Positions 34,913 through 43,856 of a stretch of 58,280 bases of DNA are shown piece by piece (the first letter of the stretch is position 1; every line of letters starts with the position of its first letter). The DNA comes from Desulfobacula sp. Lineage in GTDB: Bacteria > Desulfobacterota > Desulfobacteria > Desulfobacterales > Desulfobacteraceae. A program made the position numbers and the translations under genes. Location of the stretch: positions 1 to 58,280 of the forward strand of contig NZ_JAUWQB010000012.1 of NCBI RefSeq assembly GCF_030611305.1, in the 5' to 3' direction. The notes under the pieces are model-generated. The model was not told the DNA's origin. It searched no databases and saw only the letters and a list, made by a program, of their open reading frames with translations.

Positions 34913-37042
34913 ATGAAAGTTGACAGAAGAAGCTTCTTGGGATTGGGACTTGGCGCAGTTGCTGGTGTTGCAGTTTCCCCTGTTGGGATAAAACTGACAG
35001 ATGATTCTTCCATCTGGACCCAGAACTGGCCATGGACTCCTGTCCCCATTGACGGAGAAGTAACCTATGAAAATTCGGTCTGCAGCCTTTGTCCTGGAAG
35101 CTGTGGGTTAAGCATCAGGAAGATAGATGACAGACCGGTTAAAATTGAAGGACTGGCCGAGCACCCTGTAAATGATGGAGGCGCCTGTCTCCACGGAATT
35201 GCCGGTCTCCAGTATTTATATGACCCTGCAAGGGTAAAAACACCATTGAAAAAAAATGGTGATAAATTTGAGAAAATATCCTGGGATGATGCTATTGCGC
35301 TCGTTGCCGGGAAACTGGTTGATATCCGCAAAAGCGGTTCGCCTGAAAAACTTGCCTGCATTGCAGATAAGGAGCAAGGATCGGTTTCAGGGTTATTTCA
35401 ACGACTGTTAAAAACATTTGGATCACCCAATTTTTATACCATGCCAAGCCTTGAATCTTATCTTGAAGTGACAGCAGAAGCACTGCATGGTGAGGGAATG
35501 ACCATCGGGTTTGATCTTGAGAACTCAGATTTTGTTCTAAGCTTTGGCGCAGGGATCATCGAAGGTTGGGGATCACCTGTAAACTGCTTTAAAGCAAATG
35601 CATCAAGAAGAGCCAGACACGCAAAGCTTTATCAAATTGAATCGCGTTTGTCTAATACCGCTGCCAATGCAGATAAATGGATTCCAATAAAACCTGGAAC
35701 CGAAGCAGATCTGGCTTTGGGTATTTGCGCGGTTATCTTGAAAAACAATTTGTTTAACGGCGGGGCTACAGCTAATTTTAGAGGTGGGTTTAATAAACTT
35801 GCCATTATGATTCAAAAGGATTACGCACCTTCAAAAACTGCTGAAATTACCGGTGTGAAAGCATCAGATATTGAAAAGATTGCCACCCTGTTTGCCAAAG
35901 CAAAAATGCCTGTTGCTGTCTTTGGCAAAGGCAGAGGCGACGGCGCTCAAAGCTTAAAAGAGCTTGCAGCGGTTCACACATTGAATTGTCTGGTTGATAA
36001 TATCAATAAAGAGGGTGGGGCGTTTGTTCAACCCCAAAGTGAGTATCTTGAGTTCCCGGATGAATCAATGGACAGCATAGCTGATGCAGGGTTTTCAAAA
36101 AACAAAGCTGGGCGCTATGTGAACCAGCTTATTGAAAAGGTAAACGAGTCTTCAAAACCTGTTGTTGAAGCCCTTTTTGTTTACAATGCAAATCCTTGTT
36201 ATTCTCTGCATGATTCCAAAAGTGTTAAACAGGCAATCGGGAAAATTCCTTTTGTCGTAAGTTTTTCATCATTTCTTGATGAAACGGCTAAAGAAGCGGA
36301 TATTATTCTGCCAAGCCATACATTTCTGGAACGGCTTGAAGATGTCCCATCCTGTGCCGGGCTTGCTAAGAGTGTTGTAGGACTTACAAAACCTGTCATT
36401 GACCCTGTATTTGACACGAAGCATGCGGGAGATGCTGTCATTCTTATTGCAAAAGCACTGGAAGGAAGTATCGCCCAAAATTTTGAATGGGAAACCTATG
36501 ACGAATGTCTTGAAAGTGTGGCGGGAGGAATCTGGGACTCGTTATCAGAAGATGGATATGCGATTATATCCGAAGGTGCTCCTTCCGGATCTGTAGCAGT
36601 TAACGTCTCTTTTCTTGCGGATAACCCCGCAACGATTCAGGCCCAGGGCGATTACGAACTCACACTGATTCCAATTGATAACATGAGATTGATCAACGCA
36701 GGAATTGCCGCATCTCCTTTTGCAATTAAGACTGTTTCAGATAAAGTCTTAAAGGGCAGTGATATTGTTGTAGAGATTAATCCTTTAACAGCCAAGGGTC
36801 TAAAAGATCGCGGGTATGCAACCCTGACTACCCCAATGGGCACAGCCAGGGTTATGATAAACCTGAACGAAGGCATGATGCCAGGCATAATTGGAATGGT
36901 TGAAGGTCTTGGTCATACCTTTGATAATAAGTATGTGTCAAACAAGGGTATAAATGTGAATGACTTAATAGGCCCGGTAATTGAATCCGGTTCAGGACTG
37001 GATGCTGCCTTTGGAATTAAAGTAAAAATTTCCAAGGCCTAA
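34913..37042 (+). CDS. qrcB: QrcB, periplasmic molybdopterin-oxidoreductase-like subunit
   Basis: A 709-residue protein with a Tat signal at its start (RRSFLGLGLGAVAG), so it is exported folded. CSLCPGSC plus a later Cys (GGACLHG) can bind one 4Fe-4S cluster as in the molybdopterin oxidoreductase family. The known Qrc B subunit keeps this fold but was reported to lack molybdenum. An open frame continues upstream to 34799 inside qrcA, but GAGG ahead of the ATG at 34913 and the Tat signal decide the start. It likely forms an electron bridge between QrcA and QrcC. Confidence 0.92.
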   Translation: MKVDRRSFLGLGLGAVAGVAVSPVGIKLTDDSSIWTQNWPWTPVPIDGEVTYENSVCSLCPGSCGLSIRKIDDRPVKIEGLAEHPVNDGGACLHGIAGLQYLYDPARVKTPLKKNGDKFEKISWDDAIALVAGKLVDIRKSGSPEKLACIADKEQGSVSGLFQRLLKTFGSPNFYTMPSLESYLEVTAEALHGEGMTIGFDLENSDFVLSFGAGIIEGWGSPVNCFKANASRRARHAKLYQIESRLSNTAANADKWIPIKPGTEADLALGICAVILKNNLFNGGATANFRGGFNKLAIMIQKDYAPSKTAEITGVKASDIEKIATLFAKAKMPVAVFGKGRGDGAQSLKELAAVHTLNCLVDNINKEGGAFVQPQSEYLEFPDESMDSIADAGFSKNKAGRYVNQLIEKVNESSKPVVEALFVYNANPCYSLHDSKSVKQAIGKIPFVVSFSSFLDETAKEADIILPSHTFLERLEDVPSCAGLAKSVVGLTKPVIDPVFDTKHAGDAVILIAKALEGSIAQNFEWETYDECLESVAGGIWDSLSEDGYAIISEGAPSGSVAVNVSFLADNPATIQAQGDYELTLIPIDNMRLINAGIAASPFAIKTVSDKVLKGSDIVVEINPLTAKGLKDRGYATLTTPMGTARVMINLNEGMMPGIIGMVEGLGHTFDNKYVSNKGINVNDLIGPVIESGSGLDAAFGIKVKISKA

Positions 37043-37074
37043 AATTCAAGGATAAATTGCTAAAGAGGTTCTTA

Positions 37075-37938
37075 ATGAAACAAAATAATAATAAAGCACA
37101 TAAATTCGGGATGGTTATTGACCTGGACAAATGCACCGGATGCGGTTCCTGCATGGTTTCGTGCATGTCTGAGAATAATGTTCCGTTTAAGGAGGATGAA
37201 TCCAATAAAAAGGATAGCATCACCTGGATGAGTGTTTATAAATTAACCAATGGTAAATCCTTTCCTGATACGCAAATTGTATATATGCCAAGACCGTGTC
37301 AGCATTGCGGAGGAAAAGGGGATCATGGTCATTCACCATGTGTTTCCGTCTGCCCTGCTGTTGCGACCGATTATGGCTATGATACAGGGATTGTCAGCCA
37401 GATTTATACGCGCTGTTTTGGATGTCGATATTGCATGGGGGCATGTCCTTATCATGCAAGGTATTTTAACTGGTGGGATCCTAAATGGCCCGAAGGCATG
37501 GAAAACTACCTGAGCCCTGATGTATCACCAAGGATGAGAGGGGTTGTAGAAAAATGCAGTTTTTGTTACCACAGATACCAGGCTGCAAGGGATATAGCAT
37601 ACTATGAAGGGCGAGATGATATTGAAGAACATGAATATCAGACCGCCTGCACCACAGCTTGTCCTGCAGGCGCTATTGTATTCGGAGATCTTAATAATCC
37701 CGCCCATCAAGTACACCAGATTGTTAAACCTGATCCACACCCGGATCCGAGAAACAAACATGTAGTCGGAAAATCAAGAAATCCTAAGGTTTTCAGGCTG
37801 CTTGAAAGACTTGGCACCAATCCGAAAATCTATTATCTTTCCGAACGGGAATGGGTAAGAAAAGCAGGTGATAATTATCTGGATGGTGAGTGGGATAAAA
37901 TTAAGAATTATCATGGGGCTACTTTATCCAATGATTAA
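37075..37938 (+). CDS. qrcC: QrcC, iron-sulfur subunit
   Basis: A 287-residue DmsB/PsrB-like protein with four cysteine groups: CTGCGSCMVSC, CQHCGG with CVSVCP, CFGCRYCMGACP and CSFC with CTTACP. These can hold up to four Fe-S clusters leading to the quinone site of QrcD. The frame opens with a TTG at 37057, but AAAGAGG sits 6 nt before the ATG at 37075. It has no signal of its own and probably rides out with the Tat-exported QrcB. It lies 32 nt after qrcB and 33 nt before qrcD. Confidence 0.93.
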   Translation: MKQNNNKAHKFGMVIDLDKCTGCGSCMVSCMSENNVPFKEDESNKKDSITWMSVYKLTNGKSFPDTQIVYMPRPCQHCGGKGDHGHSPCVSVCPAVATDYGYDTGIVSQIYTRCFGCRYCMGACPYHARYFNWWDPKWPEGMENYLSPDVSPRMRGVVEKCSFCYHRYQAARDIAYYEGRDDIEEHEYQTACTTACPAGAIVFGDLNNPAHQVHQIVKPDPHPDPRNKHVVGKSRNPKVFRLLERLGTNPKIYYLSEREWVRKAGDNYLDGEWDKIKNYHGATLSND

Positions 37939-37971
37939 GTAATCCAAAATCTTATTTAGGAGTGAATAAAT

Positions 37972-39228
37972 ATGGATTCTGCATTAATACCTGAAGGTGC
38001 AAAACGTTGCTCATTTCCAAAGTTTGCCATTGGAATTGCTATCGTTAGTGCCGTAGTTCTCTGGGGCGTTTTTGCCATGTTCCTTTGCTGGTTTAAAGGC
38101 CTGAACCAGACCAATATGAATGATTACTACGGGTTTGCCCTCTGGATCTGGGCTGACCTTGCAGTCATTGCTGTTGGTGGCGGAGCATTTTTTACAGGTC
38201 TGCTAAGATATATTTTTAAGATTGATGAACTGAAAAATATTATCAATTTTGCCGTGATCATCGGTTTTATCTGTTATAGTTCGGCATTGTTAATTCTTGC
38301 CATTGATATTGGGCAGCCCCTCAGAGGCTGGTTCATTTTCTGGCACGCCAATGTCCATTCAATGTTGACAGAGGTAGCCTTTTGTCTGTCCGCATATTTT
38401 GCCGTATTGACCATTGAGTTTATCCCGAATATTCTGGAAAACAGACAGGCCAACAAAGTGCCGTTTTTTCATCACCTTGCCCATAATATGCATGGTGTCA
38501 TGGCAGTATTTGCTGCAACCGGTGCCTTCCTTTCCTTTTTCCATCAGGGATCTCTTGGTGGTGTTGCCGGTGTTCTGTATGGTCGTCCTTTTGCTGTCAG
38601 GGAAGGATTGTTGATCTGGCCCTGGACTTTCTTTCTGTTTACATGGTCTGCAGCAGCATTTGGTCCTTGTTTTACCCTTTTGGTGACAAAAATTACTGAA
38701 ACGGTTACCGGCAAAAAACTGGTCAAAGATAATGTGGTTCATTTATTAGCTAAAATATCTGGATGGATGATTGTCACCTACATCATTGCCAAGATTATAG
38801 ACACTATTTATTGGGCACTAGTAACTGCTCCAAGTCTTGGATTTACCTTAAGCCATTTTTACAGTAACAACGGATTTTACGGTTACTGGATTTTGATTAC
38901 TGAAATTGTATTATGCGGTGTAGTTCCGGGTGCTATTCTCATCATGAAGTCCACCCGGGAAAATCCGAGACTGCGTCTAATTGCCATTATCCTCGGTGTA
39001 ATTGGTGTCTGTCTGAACAGGTGGGTCATGGTACTTCAGATTATGGCGGTTCCGGTAATGAGTTTTGATACCTGGGCACTTTACTTTCCAAGCTGGCAGG
39101 AAATTGCTACAACAATTCTTCCTGTTGCCTATGGAATTATTTTGATTGCGGTTGCTTATCGTTACCTCCCTGTATTCCCTCAGGAACAGGAACTCAATAC
39201 GATAGAACCGGTAGCAGAAGCAGAATAA
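37972..39228 (+). CDS. qrcD: QrcD, NrfD/PsrC-like quinone-binding membrane subunit
   Basis: A 418-residue polytopic protein with about ten transmembrane helices (the first near 18-40, the last near 385-405). It belongs to the NrfD/PsrC family, which binds menaquinone at the membrane face. WFIFWHANVHSMLTEVAF and HQGSLGGVAGVLYGRPF are family-type loops. TAGGAGTG precedes the ATG. It ends the known qrcABCD set, but another small gene follows 26 nt later. Confidence 0.93.
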   Translation: MDSALIPEGAKRCSFPKFAIGIAIVSAVVLWGVFAMFLCWFKGLNQTNMNDYYGFALWIWADLAVIAVGGGAFFTGLLRYIFKIDELKNIINFAVIIGFICYSSALLILAIDIGQPLRGWFIFWHANVHSMLTEVAFCLSAYFAVLTIEFIPNILENRQANKVPFFHHLAHNMHGVMAVFAATGAFLSFFHQGSLGGVAGVLYGRPFAVREGLLIWPWTFFLFTWSAAAFGPCFTLLVTKITETVTGKKLVKDNVVHLLAKISGWMIVTYIIAKIIDTIYWALVTAPSLGFTLSHFYSNNGFYGYWILITEIVLCGVVPGAILIMKSTRENPRLRLIAIILGVIGVCLNRWVMVLQIMAVPVMSFDTWALYFPSWQEIATTILPVAYGIILIAVAYRYLPVFPQEQELNTIEPVAEAE

Positions 39229-39254
39229 ACCCTGTGATTTAAAGGAGAAAGATT

Positions 39255-39413
39255 ATGTTTCCATTTAGTTTTGAGTGGGCATGGGACATGGCCCACGTCG
39301 TCTTCTTCGGTGGATTCTGGTATGCCGTTTCCATCCTGGGTGCCGGTATGACATTTTGTATTTTAAAGGCAGCCTATGATACCATTAATGATAGTGGAGA
39401 TTCTCATCATTAG
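39255..39413 (+). CDS. Small membrane protein following qrcD, possible Qrc accessory subunit
   Basis: A 52-residue ORF (MFPFSFEWAWDMAHVVFFGG...) with one long hydrophobic helix at about 14-36 and an acidic, His-ended tail (DSGDSHH). AAAGGAG lies 7 nt before its ATG, and only 26 nt separate it from the qrcD stop, so it should be expressed with the complex. The helix starts with a DMAHVVFFGGFWY segment rich in aromatic residues, as in small bioenergetic subunits. I do not know a named family for it. Confidence 0.65.
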   Translation: MFPFSFEWAWDMAHVVFFGGFWYAVSILGAGMTFCILKAAYDTINDSGDSHH

Positions 39414-39431
39414 GCACTGAATATAGAAATC

Positions 39432-39457
39432 GGGGACAGATTTTTAAATTTGTCCCC
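39432..39457. repeat. REP-like palindrome, possible qrc terminator
   Basis: GGGGACA pairs with TGTCCCC, continued by one GU and four AT pairs around a TT loop. GGGGACAGA...TGTCCCC palindromes are, as I recall, common dispersed repeats in deltaproteobacteria linked to REP-associated transposases. It lies 19 nt after the small membrane protein gene and may also stop transcription of the operon. Confidence 0.6.
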
Positions 39458-39569
39458 ACAATTTTGAATAAAGCGCATTCCGGAGCTTGCCTTAAAAGTC
39501 TTGGAATGCGTTTTTATTTTTATAAAACATTAGAAAGCCATTGAAAAATTTTCAGGAATAAAACTTAAA

Positions 39570-41720
39570 ATGGTACAACTAAAAGGACATATTGAACGCA
39601 TCACTTTTTCAAGTGAAGAAAGTGCATTTTGCATATGCAAGCTCAAGGTGAAAGGTGAAAGGAACCTTGTAACTATTGTAGGGAATATGGTGAATCCAAT
39701 CCCTGGTGAGTTTGTCGAACTTACGGGGAAATGGATCACCCATGCCAAGTTTGGCAATCAGTTTCAGATCCAGCAATATAAGACCCTTGTTCCCGCCACC
39801 CAGGTCGGCATTCAAAAATACCTGGGGTCAGGCCTGATTAAAGGGATCGGTCCTGTTATGGCCAAACGGATTGTAAAGCGGTTCGGTATAAAATCACTGG
39901 ATATTATTGAAAAGAGTATTGACAAGCTTTCTGAAGTAGAGGGCATCGGTAAAAAAAGAATTGAAATGATTCGGCAGGCCTGGGATGAGCAAAAGGAGGT
40001 CAGAACCGTAATGTTCTTTTTGCAGTCCCATGGAGTCAGCACTGCTTATGCAGCCAAAATTTTTAAAACTTACGGCCAGGATTCCATTCATATTGTGAAA
40101 GAAAATCCTTACAGGCTTGCCAGGGATATTTTTGGTATCGGGTTTATCATTGCAGACAGTATTGCTGAAAAGCTTGGTATGGAAAAGCATGCCCCCCAAC
40201 GCATTGAAGCAGGGCTTGAATATGTGCTGCATCAGCTTTCCGATGATGGTCATGTTTGTTATCCCTATGACGAGCTTTGCCTGAAAGTTCAACATATGCT
40301 GGAAGTAGACAGGGATATCGTTTTACAGGCTATCGCAGATTCTTTTTTAGCCGACCGGATTGTTATTGAAGATATCAATGAAAATAAAAAACTTGTCTTT
40401 TTAAAAAAATTTCATGTTTGTGAGACAGAAATTGCTAAAAATTTCGAACGACTTAAAAATTCTTCCAAAAGTGTTAGAAAGATTGATTCAAAAAAAGCCA
40501 TTGAATGGATTAAGGGCCAGATTAAGATAACCCTTGCCAAGAACCAGGAGGAGGCTGTTAAAAAATCTTTGGAGGAAAAGGTCTTAATTATTACGGGCGG
40601 GCCTGGTACCGGTAAAACAACCATTATTAATGCCATTATCAAGATTTTAAAAAAAGCAGGCGCAAAAATTTTACTTGCCGCACCTACGGGAAGAGCCGCC
40701 AAAAAGATGAGCGAAGCCACTTGGGAACGGGCTCAGACCATTCACAGGCTGCTCGATTATTCCATGAAGGAGTCGGGCTTTAAAAAGAACAATAAAAACC
40801 TATTAAAATGTGATGCGCTGATCATTGATGAAGCATCCATGATTGATACAGTCTTAATGCATCATCTCCTAAAGGCCGTTCCTCCCAAAGCCACCCTTAT
40901 TTTTGTTGGAGATGTCAATCAATTGCCGTCGGTGGGCCCTGGAAATGTATTGAATGATTTGATTGTGTCCAGTGCTTTTGGTGTTGTTACGCTTGATACC
41001 ATATTCAGGCAGGCAAAAAAGAGCCTGATTGTTGTCAATGCCCACAGGATCAATAAGGGGATGTTTCCGGTACTGGCAAATGATAATAAGAAAAGCAATT
41101 TTTATTTTGTCCAGAAAGAAGAGCCGGAAGATGTCTTAAGTACCATTATTGATCTGGTGAAAAATAGAATACCAGATAAATTTGGCTGCCACCCGGTAGA
41201 TGATATCCAGGTATTAACCCCAATGCACAGAGGTATTGTCGGGGCCGGCAACCTGAACCATGAACTACAGAAAATCCTGAACCTGAACAAGGTGACAGTC
41301 CAAAGGGGGGACAGGAAATTTAAAGTTTCAGACAAGGTGATGCAGATCAGGAATAATTATGACAAGCATGTCTATAATGGGGATATCGGCAGGATTGTTG
41401 ATATTAATTTTATCGATCAAAAAGTGCTGCTCAATTTTGACGGAAGGGAAGTTGAGTATGATTTTTTCTCCCTTGATGAAATTGTTCATGCTTATGCAGT
41501 TTCTGTCCATAAATCTCAAGGCTCAGAATATCCTGTCGTGATAATACCCGTTGTGATTCAACACTATATCCTTTTGCAAAGAAATTTGATTTACACGGCA
41601 GTGACCCGGGGTAAGAAACTTGTTGTTCTCGTGGGGACAAAAAAAGCCCTTGCCATGGCTATCAATACGGATAAATCATCCAGGCGGTATACCCGGCTCC
41701 GGCATCGCCTGAAACACTGA
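39570..41720 (+). CDS. recD2: RecD2-type ATP-dependent DNA helicase
   Basis: A 716-residue helicase with the long N-terminal domain of RecD2, holding helix-hairpin-helix segments (LIKGIGPVMAKRIVKRFG and VEGIGKKRIEMI near 90-130). Walker A is TGGPGTGKTT near 345, Walker B LIIDEASMID, and the C-terminal motifs are SVHKSQGSEY and YTAVTRGKK. RecD2 acts on its own, outside RecBCD, as a 5'-3' helicase. It is a single gene with no clear Shine-Dalgarno site (TAAAACTTAAA before the ATG). The window thus encodes two RecD-class helicases. Confidence 0.92.
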   Translation: MVQLKGHIERITFSSEESAFCICKLKVKGERNLVTIVGNMVNPIPGEFVELTGKWITHAKFGNQFQIQQYKTLVPATQVGIQKYLGSGLIKGIGPVMAKRIVKRFGIKSLDIIEKSIDKLSEVEGIGKKRIEMIRQAWDEQKEVRTVMFFLQSHGVSTAYAAKIFKTYGQDSIHIVKENPYRLARDIFGIGFIIADSIAEKLGMEKHAPQRIEAGLEYVLHQLSDDGHVCYPYDELCLKVQHMLEVDRDIVLQAIADSFLADRIVIEDINENKKLVFLKKFHVCETEIAKNFERLKNSSKSVRKIDSKKAIEWIKGQIKITLAKNQEEAVKKSLEEKVLIITGGPGTGKTTIINAIIKILKKAGAKILLAAPTGRAAKKMSEATWERAQTIHRLLDYSMKESGFKKNNKNLLKCDALIIDEASMIDTVLMHHLLKAVPPKATLIFVGDVNQLPSVGPGNVLNDLIVSSAFGVVTLDTIFRQAKKSLIVVNAHRINKGMFPVLANDNKKSNFYFVQKEEPEDVLSTIIDLVKNRIPDKFGCHPVDDIQVLTPMHRGIVGAGNLNHELQKILNLNKVTVQRGDRKFKVSDKVMQIRNNYDKHVYNGDIGRIVDINFIDQKVLLNFDGREVEYDFFSLDEIVHAYAVSVHKSQGSEYPVVIIPVVIQHYILLQRNLIYTAVTRGKKLVVLVGTKKALAMAINTDKSSRRYTRLRHRLKH

Positions 41721-41762
41721 TGCAGGCGCATTACTCAAAGCTTGCTGGAAAGAATCTTAAAA

Positions 41763-41800
41763 TAAAAAAATGGGAGCCGGTTGAACAGCCCCCATTTGGC
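41763..41800 (-). terminator. Intrinsic terminator of the hsp20 gene
   Basis: On the minus strand AAATGGG and CCCATTT close an imperfect hairpin (GGGGCTG...CCGGCTCCC), followed by a T-run. It begins about 25 nt after the hsp20 stop. The recD2 gene converges from the other side and may use it too. Confidence 0.7.
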
Positions 41801-41825
41801 AAAGATGATTTGAGGTCGCCTTAAA

Positions 41826-42254
41826 TTAATTAATGGTGATTTGTTTGACCTCTTCTTTGGTGTTGTCTTTTTTCAGGGTTAGTTTAAGGATGCCATCCCG
41901 AAAATCTGCATCCACATCATCGATTAGAACATCGTCGGAAAGGGTAAATGCCCGTTTAAAGCTTCCGTATGATCTTTCTTTTCTGAAATAGCTGTTCTTT
42001 TTTTCTTCATTCTCAAAGTTTCTTTCACCCTTTATGGTCAGAACCCTGTCTTCAATATTCACAGAAATGTCCTCTTTTTTGACACCCGGCAGTTCAATGT
42101 TGAGAATCACAGTGTCTTTCTCGTTCAGGATGTCTACAGCGGGATACCAGGATTCATCGGTTTTTGGTTTTGTGTTAAAAAAGGAATAAAAGTCATTAAA
42201 TGAATTTCCCCGGAAAGCCAGTTCATTAATTGGGTTGTATCTTACAAGTTTCAT
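41826..42254 (-). CDS. Hsp20 family small heat-shock protein
   Basis: A 142-residue protein with an alpha-crystallin domain at about 38-135: WYPAVDILNEKDTVILNIELPGVKKEDI, then VLTIKGER, a FKRAFTLSDDV region and the closing GILKLTLKK. Small heat-shock proteins hold unfolded proteins in the cytoplasm. A short C-terminal tail has the IxI-like QITIN. CAGGAG stands 8 nt before the ATG. The likely promoter is TTGACG (42339-42334), 16 nt, TAATTT (42317-42312) on the minus strand; I see no CIRCE element. Confidence 0.93.
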   Translation of the reverse strand: MKLVRYNPINELAFRGNSFNDFYSFFNTKPKTDESWYPAVDILNEKDTVILNIELPGVKKEDISVNIEDRVLTIKGERNFENEEKKNSYFRKERSYGSFKRAFTLSDDVLIDDVDADFRDGILKLTLKKDNTKEEVKQITIN

Positions 42255-42414
42255 GATTAATTCTCCTGTTTAGGTTGTTGTGTTTTCATTTCTTCGCTTG
42301 CATTTGAAACAAAATTAATCATAAAATAAAATGCGTCAAGTAAAATAATGAATTTTAATATAATATATTACTAAAATAAATTAAAATTAAAAAGTAATAT
42401 AAAATCGCAGGGCT

Positions 42415-42705
42415 TTATTTTTTTCTTCCGGATATGATCCAGACAACAGCCCAGACAAGAAAGACAGGTATGATTCCATAGGAAATATAAGAAATAAAAT
42501 TTTCATTCCATGGCTTTAGATAAAGGGCTACGACCATAGGATAAACAAGGGTAAGTACGATACCGAATCGGATTTTTGCAGGAAGTTGCTTTAGCTTTTT
42601 TGAAGAAGCCCCCTTTTTTACAGGTTCCCCCTTAAACAGTCTTGGCAAAATCAAGACACCGGCAATCAGCAGCACTAAAACAAGAATTTCAGTTATCCCG
42701 GTCAA
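42415..42705 (-). CDS. Small membrane protein, three transmembrane helices
   Basis: A 96-residue protein with hydrophobic stretches at about 5-22, 47-64 and 74-92 and a basic middle segment (KKGASSKKLKQLPAK). It ends GRKK. I do not recognise a family. It lies upstream of hsp20 on the same strand with a 160-nt gap that carries the hsp20 promoter, so it is likely separate. Confidence 0.6.
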   Translation of the reverse strand: MTGITEILVLVLLIAGVLILPRLFKGEPVKKGASSKKLKQLPAKIRFGIVLTLVYPMVVALYLKPWNENFISYISYGIIPVFLVWAVVWIISGRKK

Positions 42706-42848
42706 GACTTACCCCCTCAATCTGACTATGGTTTAAATCCTAATTTTATTTCAAATATTGCCTAATTTGTCAATGAGATTTAAAAGTGATGTAAAAGCAG
42801 CCTGTTTTTGATAACCTTAAATCAAATATATAGATTAGCTTGTTTTTA

Positions 42849-42877
42849 TTGACTTTTTAAGCTTTTCAGCTTATATT
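42849..42877 (+). promoter_or_regulatory. Sigma-70 promoter of the tmRNA gene
   Basis: TTGACT, a 17-nt spacer and TATATT, about 25 nt before the mature tmRNA 5' end. Both boxes and the spacing are near consensus, as expected for a strongly transcribed stable RNA. Confidence 0.7.
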
Positions 42878-42902
42878 AAAAATACTTGATCTTTTACAAT
42901 TT

Positions 42903-43260
42903 GGGGGCGAAATGGCTTCGACGGAGATTTTGAAGTCTATGGTAGCATACCGAGTCTTTTGTCAGCTCGTAAACTTGGCAATACATAAACATAATCGCAG
43001 ATGATTATAATTACGCTGTAGCTGCGTAGAGCAGCTTCCGTCCTGCTGATATCCTTCTTGCAGATTTCAGGTCAGGGCGTCGACTTTGCAAGACCGCCTT
43101 TTAAGGGTGTCTGAACCTTAAAGGTTAAACTTTTCAGGCTATACTGTTTTGTATCCATCTCAAAGGAGACGTTACAGCAAAATTTAAATTTTGAGATAAG
43201 TATGTAGAAGCCTGGGGTGATCGTTTTCGGACGCGGGTTCAACTCCCGCCGCCTCCACCA
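42903..43260 (+). ncRNA. ssrA: Transfer-messenger RNA (tmRNA)
   Basis: A 358-nt one-piece tmRNA, which rescues stalled ribosomes. The 5' end GGGGGCGAAATGGCTTCGACG pairs with the 3' CGCCTCC that precedes ACCA. The T-arm has GCGGGTTCAACTCCCGC. The tag frame reads GCA GAT GAT TAT AAT TAC GCT GTA GCT GCG TAG, giving ADDYNYAVAA. The 3' end is the attachment site of the adjacent island. Confidence 0.96.
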
Positions 43261-43263
43261 ATT
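43236..43263 (+). other. attL: tmRNA 3' end copy of the island attachment site
   Basis: 28 nt (GGTTCAACTCCCGCC... through CCACCAATT) identical to 56623-56650. It includes the T-loop, the 3' T-stem strand, the acceptor strand and CCA of the intact tmRNA, a well-known target of tyrosine integrases. Confidence 0.85.
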
Positions 43264-43856
43264 TTTATTAATAAAATCAATAACTTACACAAATTTTTCA
43301 GATTTAACGCATTTCTTCAAAAAAATTACATCAAATTTTAGTTTAAAATCAAATAGTTACAAAATCATAAATTACCCACCTCGGTGGGTCAGATGTGGGT
43401 CAGGCAGCACCTTTCAAATTACCTGTAAATAATCACTTTTTCAGACAATCTTTATGTTTTTAAATGCGTGCTTCAGGGCCATTATGTGTTGGTCTGCGGA
43501 GTTAGATTATAAATTTTATTCTACAGCAATGTCCAAGGCTTATATATTTGGATTGAAAATTTTATTCAGGGAAAATCTCATGTACCATATGTTGGGGTGG
43601 TCGAAAATTTCAAGAACCAAGCCTTATGAATACATAAGCTCACCGACTGGATATGAATTATCATTACTGCTGGTAAAAATAGTCAACACTTTTTAAGGAC
43701 ATTCCCCGTTGCTTTAACACTGGGACTATACATGCCCTTGCTATTTTACTGCGATCTGTTTTATACAAAGTAAAATTAACGGCATTTAATTGAATTTTAA
43801 TTAGTTTATAATTATTTATTATAATTCAGGGCTGATTCTTAAAGACAGGATTAAAC
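43264..43856. other. Gene-poor left end of the island
   Basis: Nearly 600 nt with a palindrome (ACCCACC-TC-GGTGGGT, 43374-43389) and paired GTGGGTC repeats at 43384-43403. An open frame at 43454-43696 (80 codons) has no Shine-Dalgarno site and an unusual composition, so I do not call it. No integrase gene is present. Confidence 0.6.
43384..43403 (+). repeat. Paired GTGGGTC direct repeats near attL
   Basis: GTGGGTC occurs twice 11 nt apart, the second as GTGGGTCAG. The same arrangement with the same spacing occurs at 56567-56586 near attR. One helical turn between copies suggests protein binding, possibly integrase arm sites. Confidence 0.55.

Noticed and set aside
43217-43432. 71-codon frame starting inside the tmRNA
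   Set aside because: Starts within the tmRNA 3' domain and runs into gene-poor sequence; no ribosome-binding site.
43454-43696. 80-codon frame at the left end of the island
   Set aside because: No Shine-Dalgarno site, no recognised domain. Could be a gene remnant but cannot be supported.
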